From the NCBI RefSeq assembly GCF_007923445.1, contig NZ_VOJI01000031.1:1-34737 (forward strand): 34,737 bases of DNA. Reading direction: 5' to 3'. This document shows, piece by piece, positions 7,893-15,876 of this stretch. Made by a program: the position numbers and the translations under genes. Position 1 is the first letter of the stretch. Every line of letters starts with the position of its first letter. The stretch is from Puniceibacterium confluentis (lineage in GTDB: Bacteria; Pseudomonadota; Alphaproteobacteria; Rhodobacterales; Rhodobacteraceae). The notes beneath the pieces were generated by a model, which searched no databases, had not been told where the DNA came from, and saw only the letters and a list, made by a program, of their open reading frames with translations.

Positions 7893-8731
7893 CCGTTGCG
7901 TCCCGTCCGAAATGAAAACACCCCGGTCAGCCCGGCCTGCTCCAGCACCGCGCCCGCACCCGCAGGCACCGCGCCCGGCGCAAAAATCAGCGCGCGGGCC
8001 GATCCCGTATGCGCCCGGGCATGGCCCAGAGCGCCGAGCGTGCGGGCGAGATCCGGCACCGGATCCGGCACCGGTCCGCGCAGCCCCGTGGTCCGGCAGG
8101 CCGCTTCCGACGCCAGGGCCGCCAGCCGCGCCAGGTCCCCCGCGCCGGAGGCCTCCCGCCAGGCCGCCACAAGATCCGAGATATCGGCAAACCGCTGATC
8201 GGCAGCCACCGTCGGCACCGGGGCGCCAAGATAACCGCCCAGAATGTCACAGCACGGCGGCGGCGGCAGGTGGTCCAGCACCACACCCTGTCTCGACGCC
8301 CAGAGCACCGAGTCCGGTTGCGGCAACATCAGCGGATCGCTGGCCCCCTCCACCGCCAGACAGGCGGCGGGCAGCCGCGCCTCATCAGCGCCGACGCTGC
8401 GGGCCAGCGCCACCAGCGCCGCCGTCGAGGCCCCGGCCCCGGCCCCGGGCGGAGCGTTTCCCGCAAGGCGAAAGATGCCGCTGGCCGGTTTGCCAAGGCA
8501 GCGCAGCAAGTCGCGCAACTGTGGCAATGTCACGGCGCCCGGGGTGGCATGATGCAGCTCCAGATCCGGCGACGGCGCATGGTCGGCATCCACATGGATG
8601 TCCGCGCAGGCGAGCGTCACCAGAACCACCGGGCCTTCCGGTCCAAGCCGCCCCTGCAGCCACTCGCCGAAATGGCTTGTGACGCGATGGCTCAGGGATG
8701 CGGGCGGCAGCGCCTTGAGGGTCGTTCGCAT
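7889..8731 (-). CDS. GHMP-family L-threonine kinase-like protein (PduX-like)
   Basis: This is a GHMP-superfamily kinase of about 280 residues that resembles PduX, the L-threonine kinase supplying L-threonine-phosphate for cobalamin. Visible are an N-terminal HFGEWLQGRLGPEGPVVLVTL block, as in PduX-like proteins, and the glycine-rich GHMP phosphate-binding motif APPGAGAGASTAAL. A C-terminal lobe follows (HTGSARALIFAPG). The start at 8731 has GGAG 6 bases upstream; a longer frame to 8815 adds an Arg/Ala-rich head and is not favoured. It is the first gene of an overlapping operon with cobD/cbiB and cobC, and its position just before those enzymes is the main argument for the threonine kinase role. 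Family confidence is high; the precise substrate is inferred. Confidence 0.8.
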   Translation of the reverse strand: MRTTLKALPPASLSHRVTSHFGEWLQGRLGPEGPVVLVTLACADIHVDADHAPSPDLELHHATPGAVTLPQLRDLLRCLGKPASGIFRLAGNAPPGAGAGASTAALVALARSVGADEARLPAACLAVEGASDPLMLPQPDSVLWASRQGVVLDHLPPPPCCDILGGYLGAPVPTVAADQRFADISDLVAAWREASGAGDLARLAALASEAACRTTGLRGPVPDPVPDLARTLGALGHARAHTGSARALIFAPGAVPAGAGAVLEQAGLTGVFSFRTGRNG

Positions 8732-8941
8732 GGTGTCTCCGGAGCAGAGTGCCGCCAGTTGGCGGAGCGCCCCCTGCATAGCCATCCTGCGCCGGGCGGC
8801 AACCGGCGAGCACATTTTTCTGCCGGTGCCGGCCCGGTCAGAGAGCCCCGCGACCGCAACTGAGGACAGCAGCCCCGAAGACCCGACTGACGCGTCCCCG
8901 GAACCCGGCCCGCCCGCGCGGCCCGGCTCCTCCCCGCGCGT

Positions 8942-9922
8942 TCAGCGGTAAAGTCCGGCCGAGCGGGCACGCAACTGCACCAGCGCCAGCACCGTGTCGA
9001 TGGTCGGCGTCGGCGTTTCGGTCACCCGACCCAGCTCCTGTACCGAGCCGACCAGCGCGTCAATCTCCAGCGGGCGGCCCAGGTCCAGATCCTGCAGCAT
9101 CGACGTCCGGTGCGCGCCCACCGCGGCGCCACCGTCGATCCGCCGCTCGACATCAATGGGGAATTTCACCCCCAGCTTTTCCGCCACCTGCTGCGCTTCG
9201 AGCATCATCCCGCGCGCCACCGCCCGGGTGCCGGTGTCGGTGCACAGCACATCCAGCGTCGCATGGGTCAGCGCCGAAATCGGATTGAACGACAGGTTGC
9301 CCCAGAGCTTGACCCAGATCTCGTCACGCAGCCGGGGACGCACCGGCGCCTTCAGCCCGGCTTCGGACAGCGCTGCCGACAGCGCCAGCGCCCGCTCTGA
9401 CTTCGAGCCGTCGGGCTCGCCCAGCGAAAACCGGTTGCCCTCGATATGCTTGATCACCCCGGGCGCAATCACTTCGGCCGCCGGATAGACCACACAGCCC
9501 AGCACCCGGTCCGGCCCAAAGCCGTCCCACTGCGCGTTGCCGGGGTCGACCGACGCCAGCCGCGTGCCTTCGTAGGCGCCGCCGATCTTGTGGAAATACC
9601 ACCAGGGCACGCCATTCACGCCACTGACGATCGTGGTCCCTGGCCCGATCAGCGGCTGCATCCTCGGCACCACCGGCGGAACCGAATGTGCCTTGAGGGT
9701 GACAATCACATAATCCTGCACCCCGAGTTCCGCCGGATCCTCCGCCGCCCGCACCCTGGCGGTCGTCTCCTGTCCTGCCTCCTCGATCAGCGTCAGGCCC
9801 CGGTCCTGCATCGCGGCCAGTTGCGGTCCGCGCGCAACCAGGCTGACATCCGCCCCGGCCTGCGCCAGCTTGACCCCCATATAGCCGCCGATGGCGCCCG
9901 CTCCGAACACACAGATCTTCAT
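8942..9922 (-). CDS. 2-dehydropantoate 2-reductase family (ApbA/PanE)
   Basis: This 326-residue NAD(P)-dependent reductase belongs to the ketopantoate reductase family. The N-terminal Rossmann fold has GAGAIGGYMG (residues 7-16) followed by an acidic-to-basic turn (VARG) suggesting NADPH. VIVTLKAH, then KLWGNLSFNPISALTHATL and the C-terminal helical domain with HRTSMLQDLDLGRPLEIDALVG match the family catalytic core. It is slightly longer than typical PanE (about 300), and the family contains many paralogs that do not make pantoate. Its neighbour is an acyl-CoA ligase 109 bases upstream in the same direction, which suggests a catabolic role, but that is inference. No RBS or terminator stands out. 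Confidence 0.85.
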   Translation of the reverse strand: MKICVFGAGAIGGYMGVKLAQAGADVSLVARGPQLAAMQDRGLTLIEEAGQETTARVRAAEDPAELGVQDYVIVTLKAHSVPPVVPRMQPLIGPGTTIVSGVNGVPWWYFHKIGGAYEGTRLASVDPGNAQWDGFGPDRVLGCVVYPAAEVIAPGVIKHIEGNRFSLGEPDGSKSERALALSAALSEAGLKAPVRPRLRDEIWVKLWGNLSFNPISALTHATLDVLCTDTGTRAVARGMMLEAQQVAEKLGVKFPIDVERRIDGGAAVGAHRTSMLQDLDLGRPLEIDALVGSVQELGRVTETPTPTIDTVLALVQLRARSAGLYR

Positions 9923-10031
9923 GCCGTCATTCCCCGCGCCACGGCATGATCAGCCGTGCGTCCCCTGTTTCTTCTCTTTCCAAATACTCATCACTCCGAC
10001 GCCTGCAACCCGGTGCGGCGCCGGGGCCGCG
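9923..10031 (-). repeat. Spacer with Rhodobacteraceae-type ATATTTGGA-like motif
   Basis: Between the acyl-CoA ligase and the reductase, the minus strand reads GAGTATTTGGAAAGAGAAGA (about 9971-9990). From memory this is a very frequent intergenic word in Roseobacter genomes, and a related word recurs near 23762. The role is unknown. Its repeated nature rests on recall, not a count. Confidence 0.4.
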
Positions 10032-11558
10032 TCAGGCGTCCGCCACCAGCCCCAGCTTCTCGGCCAGACCGATGCGCTGCATCTTGCCGGTCGCGCCCTT
10101 GGGAATTTCATCCAGCAGGATCACCCTGCGCGGCACCTTGAAATCCGCCATGCGCTGCGCCGCAAAATCGCGGATCTCCCGCTCGTCGGCCGTCGCCCCC
10201 TCGCGCAACACCACCGCCGCGGCGACCTCCTCGCCCAGTTTCGGATGCGGCAGGGCAAAGGTCACAACCTGGGCGATGGCCGGGTGATCCATCAACACGC
10301 CATCCACCTCCAGCGGCGAGATCTTTTCGCCGCCCCGGTTGATGATCTCCTTCAGGCGTCCGGTCAGGTGCAGAAAGCCATCGGCATCGATCTGTCCCTG
10401 ATCCCCGGTGCGGAACCAGCGCTTGCCGCCTGCCTCAAAGAAATTCTTGGCATTGGCGTCTGGATTGCCCTCGTAGCCGGGGGTGACATTGGCGCCGGAA
10501 ATCACCACCTCGCCGGTGCCGTCGATGATGCGGTCGCTGGTTTCGTCCGCCACCGCCACCTCCGGCCCCGCGGCCTTGCCGACCGAGCCGGGCTTCTGCC
10601 GCTCGAAGGGGTTGCAGCACATCTGATGCGCGGCTTCGGTCATGCCGTAGGCCTCGATCACCGGGGCCGAGAACACCGCGTTCAGCTGGACCATGACCTG
10701 TGCCGGCAAGGAGGCCGACGAGGAGCGCAGGAACCGCAGCGGCACCGCCTTGATCGTGTCCTGATTGCGCGCCGCCCGGGACAGGATCGCCTGGTGCATC
10801 GTCGGAACGGCGGTGTACCAGCTGGGCCGCGCCTCCTGCATCCAGGCAAAGAACTGCAGGGCATTGAAGCCGGGCGCGCACCAGATCGACCCGCCCGCGG
10901 CGAGCGATGCCGACACCGCAGCCAGCAGGCCGTGAATGTGGAACAGCGGCATCACGTTCAGACAGCGGTCGGCGGCGCCAAGCCCCAGCGATGCACCGAT
11001 ATTGCGCGCTGAAGCAGCGACGTTGGATTGCAGCAGCGGCACGATCTTCGGGCGCGATGTGGTGCCCGAGGTGTGCAGGATCAGGGCCACATCGCTTTCC
11101 TGCGCCGGGCCCGCGTCACCGAGTTCGGTGGGGGCCTGGTCAGCGCTCAGGGTGAACTGCCCGGCTGCGGCGCCCGGCGCGACGCCGACGCGCAGAACCG
11201 CCAGGCCAAGCGTGCGCGCTGCCGCCAGCGCCGGGCCGTCGTAACCGGCCTCGACCACCAGCGCCCGCGCCTTCAGATCCTCGAGATAAAAGGCATATTC
11301 CTCTTCGCGGTAGGCCGGGTTCAACGGCGCGGTGGTGGCGGTCTGGGCGATCGTGACAAAGGCGGTCGCCATTTCAGGCCCGTTGGGCAGCACGATCGCC
11401 ACCCGGTCTCCGCGTCCGATTCCAAACCCGTGCAGCGACCTGGCGACCGTTGTGGCCAGGTCCCGCAGCCCGCCATAGCTCAGCCAGTCCCGTCCCGGCG
11501 CACCGATTGCCGGCGCGGCGGCGTCATGGGGCGCAATAAGCTCGCTGAGAATGGTCAT
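10032..11558 (-). CDS. AMP-dependent acyl-CoA synthetase (oxalate/short acid CoA ligase-like)
   Basis: This 508-residue ANL-superfamily ligase activates a carboxylic acid to acyl-AMP and then acyl-CoA. The start at 11558 follows an AAGGAG site by 6-7 bases; the longer frame lacks support. Motifs in order are the P-loop LILHTSGTTSRPK (about 170-185), MPLFHIHGL, EAYGMTEAAHQ, the hinge region FRTGDQGQIDADGFLHLTGRLKE, NRGGEKISPLEVD, and the catalytic lysine segment PKGATGKMQR near the C-terminus. The C-terminal domain resembles the AAE3/oxalate-CoA ligase branch more than long-chain fatty acyl ligases, as judged by eye. It lies divergent from a TRAP transporter, hinting that the imported acid is its substrate. 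The substrate remains inferred. Confidence 0.87.
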   Translation of the reverse strand: MTILSELIAPHDAAAPAIGAPGRDWLSYGGLRDLATTVARSLHGFGIGRGDRVAIVLPNGPEMATAFVTIAQTATTAPLNPAYREEEYAFYLEDLKARALVVEAGYDGPALAAARTLGLAVLRVGVAPGAAAGQFTLSADQAPTELGDAGPAQESDVALILHTSGTTSRPKIVPLLQSNVAASARNIGASLGLGAADRCLNVMPLFHIHGLLAAVSASLAAGGSIWCAPGFNALQFFAWMQEARPSWYTAVPTMHQAILSRAARNQDTIKAVPLRFLRSSSASLPAQVMVQLNAVFSAPVIEAYGMTEAAHQMCCNPFERQKPGSVGKAAGPEVAVADETSDRIIDGTGEVVISGANVTPGYEGNPDANAKNFFEAGGKRWFRTGDQGQIDADGFLHLTGRLKEIINRGGEKISPLEVDGVLMDHPAIAQVVTFALPHPKLGEEVAAAVVLREGATADEREIRDFAAQRMADFKVPRRVILLDEIPKGATGKMQRIGLAEKLGLVADA

Positions 11559-11684
11559 GTGATCTCCTTCCATGGTCCCGCGCCGCACCGGCGCCTTGCC
11601 GTTTTGCGCGATGATTGATCAAGTTCGCCGGAAAGAAAAGCCGCTCCGTCACTTTGGCGGTCCGGCAGTCGCCATGTCGCCCGC

Positions 11685-11710
11685 CGGGGCGCGGCTGCGC
11701 ATGCGCCCCG
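11685..11710 (+). terminator. GC-rich hairpin followed by AATATTTT in the divergent spacer
   Basis: CGGGGCGC (11685-11692) pairs with GCGCCCCG (11703-11710) around a 10-base loop and is followed by AATATTTTGC. On the plus strand this is terminator-like, yet it lies upstream of the TRAP genes. It could be a leader attenuator or a boundary element between the divergent units. Confidence 0.4.
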
Positions 11711-11773
11711 AATATTTTGCAATAATTGGAGAGAAACCTTTACCAATTCTCTTGGCGCCGCTAGTTTTTGAGC

Positions 11774-11815
11774 ACCATCCACGGGAGAGGATGGAAAAGC
11801 CGCCGAAAAAGCGGC
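11774..11815 (+). promoter_or_regulatory. Two small hairpins in the TRAP operon leader
   Basis: CCATCC (11775-11780) pairs with GGATGG (11789-11794), and GCCGC (11799-11803) pairs with GCGGC (11811-11815) over an A-rich loop. They stand in tandem just before the GGGAGG ribosome site at about 11823-11828. A 6-bp inverted repeat AGAGAA/TTCTCT (11730-11752) lies upstream in an AT-rich patch that may hold the promoter or operator. Confidence 0.35.
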
Positions 11816-11833
11816 ATCTATCGGGAGGACGAC

Positions 11834-12934
11834 ATGACCAATCAGAACGTTTCGCGTCGCAAGGCGCTGGCTGGCATTGCCGGTCTGGGAGCCGCCGGTC
11901 TGGCTGCACCGCATGTGGCAACGGCGGCGGCACATGGAACCAACTGGAAGATCCAGACCAGCTGGCCGGGTGGAGCGGGCCTGCAGATCTTCAAGGACTG
12001 GTGCGGCACCATCCAGGAAAAGACCGGCGGTGAGCTGAGCTTTACCCCCTTCGGCGCCAATGACGTTGTCGGGGATTTCCAGCTGTTCGATGCCGTCAAG
12101 AATGGCGTTCTGGACGCCGTGAACCCCTTTACCATCTATGCCCAGGGCATCATTCCGGCGGCGACGTTCCTGACGTCCTATCCGCTGGGTCTGCGCAACC
12201 CGCATGAATTCGACGTCTTCTTCTATGGCCTTGGCGGTCTGGAAATCGCGCGCGAACTCTATGCGGCGCAGGGCATGTATTACATCGGCCCGGTGCAGCA
12301 CGACGCCAACCTGATCCACTCCAAGGTGCCGATCCGCTCGATCGACGATTTCCGTGGCCGCAAGATGCGGATGCCCGGCGGCATGGTGGCCGAGGTCTTT
12401 ACCGAGCTTGGCGCCGAAACCACGGTTCTGCCCGGCTCGGAAATCTTTCCGGCGCTGGAAAAGGGCACCATCGACGTGGCCGACTACACCGGGCCGGCGG
12501 TCAACTACGCGCTCGGCTTCAGCCAGGTGACGAAGTACATCATCATGGGCCCTCCGGGTTTCATGTCCGTCTATCAGCCGGTCGACCTCATGGATATCAC
12601 CGTCAGCATGGGGTCCTGGGAGGCGCTGTCGCCAGAGATGAAGCAATTCATGGAGATGGAGACCAAAGCCTATTCCATCCATCATCATGCCGAGATCCAG
12701 AAGGCCAACCAGGAAGCCTGGCCAAAGTTCGAGGCAGACGGCACCGAGATCACCCGCCTCACGCAGGACGATGTCGAACTGATGACCGAAGTCGCCGTGC
12801 CGATCTGGTTCGACTACGCCAACCGCGACAAGGATGCGGCGCGGGTGTTCAAGATTCAGCTCGACTACATGATGTCCGGCTCGCTCGGGTATGTGACGCC
12901 CGAACTGATCGAAGGCCTGACGCTGGACCTGTGA
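11834..12934 (+). CDS. TRAP transporter solute-binding protein (DctP family)
   Basis: This 366-residue periplasmic solute receptor belongs to a TRAP transporter, which takes up organic acids with sodium or proton energy. The start at 11834 has GGAGG 6 bases before it and opens a twin-arginine-type signal (SRRKALAG, then GLGAAGLAAPHVATAA). The mature domain begins WKIQTSWPGGAG, and IDDFRGRKMRMPGGMVAEVFTELGAETTVLPGSEIFPALEKGTIDVADYTGP-like blocks contain the ligand-carboxylate arginine region typical of DctP/TakP proteins. By eye it resembles the TakP (2-oxo acid) branch. It is the first gene of the operon with small and large permeases. A strong hairpin follows its stop, which would favour more binding protein than permease. 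Confidence 0.9.
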   Translation: MTNQNVSRRKALAGIAGLGAAGLAAPHVATAAAHGTNWKIQTSWPGGAGLQIFKDWCGTIQEKTGGELSFTPFGANDVVGDFQLFDAVKNGVLDAVNPFTIYAQGIIPAATFLTSYPLGLRNPHEFDVFFYGLGGLEIARELYAAQGMYYIGPVQHDANLIHSKVPIRSIDDFRGRKMRMPGGMVAEVFTELGAETTVLPGSEIFPALEKGTIDVADYTGPAVNYALGFSQVTKYIIMGPPGFMSVYQPVDLMDITVSMGSWEALSPEMKQFMEMETKAYSIHHHAEIQKANQEAWPKFEADGTEITRLTQDDVELMTEVAVPIWFDYANRDKDAARVFKIQLDYMMSGSLGYVTPELIEGLTLDL

Positions 12935-12954
12935 TCCGCGCCTGACCGACAGAC

Positions 12955-12983
12955 CGGGCCTGCGCATTTCCCGCGCGGGCCCG
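12955..12983 (+). promoter_or_regulatory. Strong 11-bp hairpin between TRAP binding protein and permease genes
   Basis: Positions 12955-12965 and 12973-12983 form an 11-bp stem (CGGGCCTGCGC with GCGCGGGCCCG, one G-U pair) around the 7-base loop ATTTCCC. There is no U-tract, so it should protect the upstream mRNA's 3' end or partly attenuate rather than fully stop transcription. Confidence 0.7.
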
Positions 12984-13031
12984 TGTCGCGCCATATCTTC
13001 CTCACTCACCACATCACAACGAGGGGTTGTC

Positions 13032-14354
13032 ATGCCCAATCTCGATTTTTCCCTGCCGCATTGGGCATACTGGGTCGGACTGATCATCTTTCCGATGATA
13101 GCCATGATGCTGGCCCGCCGTCCCCGCCCCGAGCGGCGGGAATACTCGCTGAGCCTTGGCTATTTCATTCTGGTCTGCGGCGGCATGCTGGGACTGCACC
13201 GGTTCTATGTCAAAAGCCTGGTCGGTCTGCTGTTCGTACCGGTGTTTCTGGCCATCCTCTTTGCCAATGCCGAAGGCCAGGACGCACGGTCGATCGTATC
13301 AAATGCCAACAACACCGTACGGATGGCCGAGCGGATCCTGGACCGCGAGACCGGGCGGATCAAGGCAGCCGAGGCCGACCTGCCTGCCCTGCGGCAGGCA
13401 CTGGCGAATGCCGAGGTCGGCTCGTTTGCGGTCCGCCGTGCGGAACGCGATATCGAACGCGCCGAAAAGCGACTGAATGATGGTCGCGCGCAGATTGCGG
13501 CGGCAGAGAGCGACCTTGCCCAGTCCCGTCCGGCGGCGGCTTCGGCCCGGGCCGACCTGGCCTACTGGTCGAATGTCGCCAAATACGCCTTCTGGCTGCT
13601 GCTTGCGGCGATGGCGGTGGATGCCCTGCTGCTGCCCGGTCTGGTGAAACGCGCCAACGCCGCCCTGCCCGCCCACGAACAGATGTCCGAGGCGGAACTG
13701 GCGCTGAAAAGGCTCGAGGAATCCGAACGCAAGGAGGATTCCGAGTGGGTGTCGCCGGGCTGGACCGGGTGGATCGACCGCACATCGCTGTTTGCCGGCG
13801 AGTTCGTCAGCTACTGGGCGGTGATCGCGGTCTTCGTCTATTATTTCGAAGTGATCAGCCGCTATGTCTTTGGCTCGCCGACCAACTGGGCGCATGAGTC
13901 GATGTATCTGATGTTCGGGATGCAGTACCTGATCGCCGGATCCTACGCGATGCTGACCGAGGCCCATGTCCGGGTCGATATCTTCTACGCTCCGATGAAA
14001 CGCACCAACAAGGCCTGGGTGGACCTGCTGACGTCGGTGTTCTTCTTCATCTTCGCGGGCACGCTGCTGTGGACCAGCTACACCTTTGCCGTTGATGCCA
14101 ACGCCGTTGCCACCGGCAACAGCCTGGTTTCCGACTGGGCGCGTGGCTCGATCACGTTCGGCGAGATGGTCGGCGGCTGGACCACCGGACAATGGACCGA
14201 TCCGGCGATCCGATGGGGCGAAATCAGTTTCAACGAATGGGAGGTGCCCTTGTGGCCGATGAAATGGGTCATGGTGATCGGAGGACTGCTGCTGGTGCTT
14301 CAGGGCATCTCGAAACTTGCGCAGGACATCCGCGCCGTGGCACGGGGGGCCTGA
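13032..14354 (+). CDS. TRAP small permease (DctQ) with N-terminal TM2 and coiled-coil extension
   Basis: The 440-residue product ends in a normal DctQ small membrane subunit (about 245-435), with FVSYWAVIAVFVYYFEVISRYVFG and NWAHESMYLMFGMQYLIAGSYAMLTEAHVRVDIFY. DctQ proteins are usually about 160-240 residues. The extra N-terminus has a first membrane segment (11-29), then a TM2-domain-like hairpin (about 39-80) with the signature GGMLGLHRFYVKSLVGLL. A long charged helical stretch follows (about 92-178), rich in Ala, Glu and Arg and probably coiled coil, then another membrane helix (183-203). The start is supported by GAGGGG a few bases before ATG at 13032. It lies 97 bases after the binding protein and 3 bases before dctM. 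The TM2/coiled-coil part has no assigned job; it may sense, anchor or multimerise. Confidence 0.88.
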   Translation: MPNLDFSLPHWAYWVGLIIFPMIAMMLARRPRPERREYSLSLGYFILVCGGMLGLHRFYVKSLVGLLFVPVFLAILFANAEGQDARSIVSNANNTVRMAERILDRETGRIKAAEADLPALRQALANAEVGSFAVRRAERDIERAEKRLNDGRAQIAAAESDLAQSRPAAASARADLAYWSNVAKYAFWLLLAAMAVDALLLPGLVKRANAALPAHEQMSEAELALKRLEESERKEDSEWVSPGWTGWIDRTSLFAGEFVSYWAVIAVFVYYFEVISRYVFGSPTNWAHESMYLMFGMQYLIAGSYAMLTEAHVRVDIFYAPMKRTNKAWVDLLTSVFFFIFAGTLLWTSYTFAVDANAVATGNSLVSDWARGSITFGEMVGGWTTGQWTDPAIRWGEISFNEWEVPLWPMKWVMVIGGLLLVLQGISKLAQDIRAVARGA

Positions 14355-14357
14355 CCG

Positions 14358-15713
14358 ATGGGACTTGAAATCGGAATCGAATGGCTCACGCTGATCATGT
14401 TCGGCTCGCTGCTGGTACTGCTGATGGCCGGACTGCCGCTGGCCTTTGTGACCGGGGGCCTGGCCTGTGTGTTCCTGTTCGTGCTGGGCGACGAGCGCGC
14501 CCTCAACATCGTGCCCAGTCGCATCTTTCCGCTGATGACCAACTACCAGCTCTCGGCCATTCCCCTGTTCATCTTCATGGCCTCGATGCTGGAACGCGCC
14601 GGGATCATCAACGACATGTTCGACGTGATCTACAAGGTGCTGGGCGGCGTCAAAGGCGGACTGGCGGCGGCGACGATCATTGCCTCGACCGTGCTCGCGG
14701 CCATGGTCGGCGTCATCGGCGCGGCGGTGGTCACCATGGGCATCATCGCCCTGCCCGCGATGCTGAAACGCGGCTATGACCCCAAGATCGCCATGGGCTC
14801 GATCATGGCCGGCGGCACGCTCGGCATCCTGATCCCGCCGTCGATCCTCGCCATCATCTACGCGGTTGTGGCGGAACAGTCGGTGGGCGAGCTGTTCATC
14901 GGCGCGGTGATCCCGGGCCTGATGCTGTCGGGCATGTACATCCTCTATGTGGTGGTGCGCAGCTACATCAACCCGCAGCTCGGCCCGCCCATCCCGGTCG
15001 AAGAGCGGATCTCGACCCGCGAAAAACTCGCGCTGATGGGCAACATGTCAGCCCCGATCGTGCTGATCGTGGTTGTGCTGGGGGTAATCTTTACCGGCGT
15101 CGCCACCCCGGTCGAAGCGGCGGGCATCGGCACCTTCGGAGCCTTCATCGTTGCCGCCATTCACCGCAAGCTCGACTGGCTGACCATCCGCGAAGCCTCG
15201 ATCACCACGCTCAAGGCGTCGGCGATGGTGATCTGGATCATGTTCGGCGCGACGATCTTTGTCGGACTCTACGTGCTCGAGGGCGGTCAGCAGTTCGTGC
15301 AGAACGCGTTGCAGGCCACCGGCTTTGGTCCCTGGGGCATTCTGGTGATCATGATGATCGTGCTGGTGGTTCTGGGCATGTTCCTTGACTGGGTGGGCAT
15401 CCTGCTGCTCTGCGTGCCGATCTTTGTGCCGATCATCCGGGCACTCGGCGCCGAGTCCTTCGGTCTCGACAGTCCCGACGATCTGGTGCTGTGGTTCGGG
15501 GTGCTCTACCTCGTGAACATGCAGATGAGCTTTCTGTCACCGCCGTTCGGATATGCGCTGTTCTATCTGCGCGGCGTGGCTCCGGCGGAAATTCCGATGT
15601 CGGACATCTTCAAGTCGGCCCTGCCGTTCCTGTTCCTGCAGGTGGTCGGACTGCTGCTCTGCATGTTCTTTCCGCAGATCATCACCTGGCTGCCGCGGCT
15701 GGTCTACGGCTGA
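14358..15713 (+). CDS. TRAP transporter large permease (DctM family)
   Basis: This 451-residue inner-membrane protein has about twelve hydrophobic segments and is the transport channel of the TRAP system. Family blocks include FVTGGLACVFLF, QLSAIPLFIFMASMLERAG, the GGTLGILIPPSILAIIYAVVAEQSVGELFIGAVIPGL region (substrate/sodium path) and FLDWVGILLLCVPIFVPII, ending with NMQMSFLSPPFGYALFYLRG. The length is close to the usual 425-450. It starts 3 bases after the DctQ stop, so the two permease subunits are probably translationally coupled. A hairpin with a short T-rich tail follows the gene. Confidence 0.95.
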   Translation: MGLEIGIEWLTLIMFGSLLVLLMAGLPLAFVTGGLACVFLFVLGDERALNIVPSRIFPLMTNYQLSAIPLFIFMASMLERAGIINDMFDVIYKVLGGVKGGLAAATIIASTVLAAMVGVIGAAVVTMGIIALPAMLKRGYDPKIAMGSIMAGGTLGILIPPSILAIIYAVVAEQSVGELFIGAVIPGLMLSGMYILYVVVRSYINPQLGPPIPVEERISTREKLALMGNMSAPIVLIVVVLGVIFTGVATPVEAAGIGTFGAFIVAAIHRKLDWLTIREASITTLKASAMVIWIMFGATIFVGLYVLEGGQQFVQNALQATGFGPWGILVIMMIVLVVLGMFLDWVGILLLCVPIFVPIIRALGAESFGLDSPDDLVLWFGVLYLVNMQMSFLSPPFGYALFYLRGVAPAEIPMSDIFKSALPFLFLQVVGLLLCMFFPQIITWLPRLVYG

Positions 15714-15737
15714 ACGGCGCTCGTGACCGCAAGAACC

Positions 15738-15768
15738 ACGGCCGTGCCTCCGGGCGCGGCCGTTTGTG
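15738..15768 (+). terminator. Terminator of the TRAP operon
   Basis: ACGGCCG (15738-15744) pairs with CGGCCGT (15757-15763) across a 12-base loop, followed by TTTGTGTG. It begins 24 bases after the dctM stop and points in the right direction. The T-tract is short, so moderate strength is expected. Confidence 0.65.
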
Positions 15769-15819
15769 TGTCAGGCGCAGGCCTGCGCGCGATTCCGGCC
15801 CAGGTGTTGACCCGAGCCT

Positions 15820-15851
15820 GAAAACAAAGAGGCCCGGCACAGGGCCGGGCC
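15820..15851 (-). terminator. Terminator of the Anbu operon
   Basis: GGCCCGGC and GCCGGGCC (15831-15838 with 15844-15851) form a perfect 8-bp stem with a 5-base loop. On the minus strand it is followed by TCTTTGTTTTC, a good Rho-independent signal placed 25 bases after the Anbu stop codon. Confidence 0.85.
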
Positions 15852-15876
15852 ACATGACCACAATTGATCCTAAACT

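Noticed and set aside
8732-8815. Longer start of the threonine-kinase-like gene at 8815
   Set aside because: The extra 28 residues are Arg/Ala-rich and unlike PduX proteins, while the ATG at 8731 has a good GGAG site.
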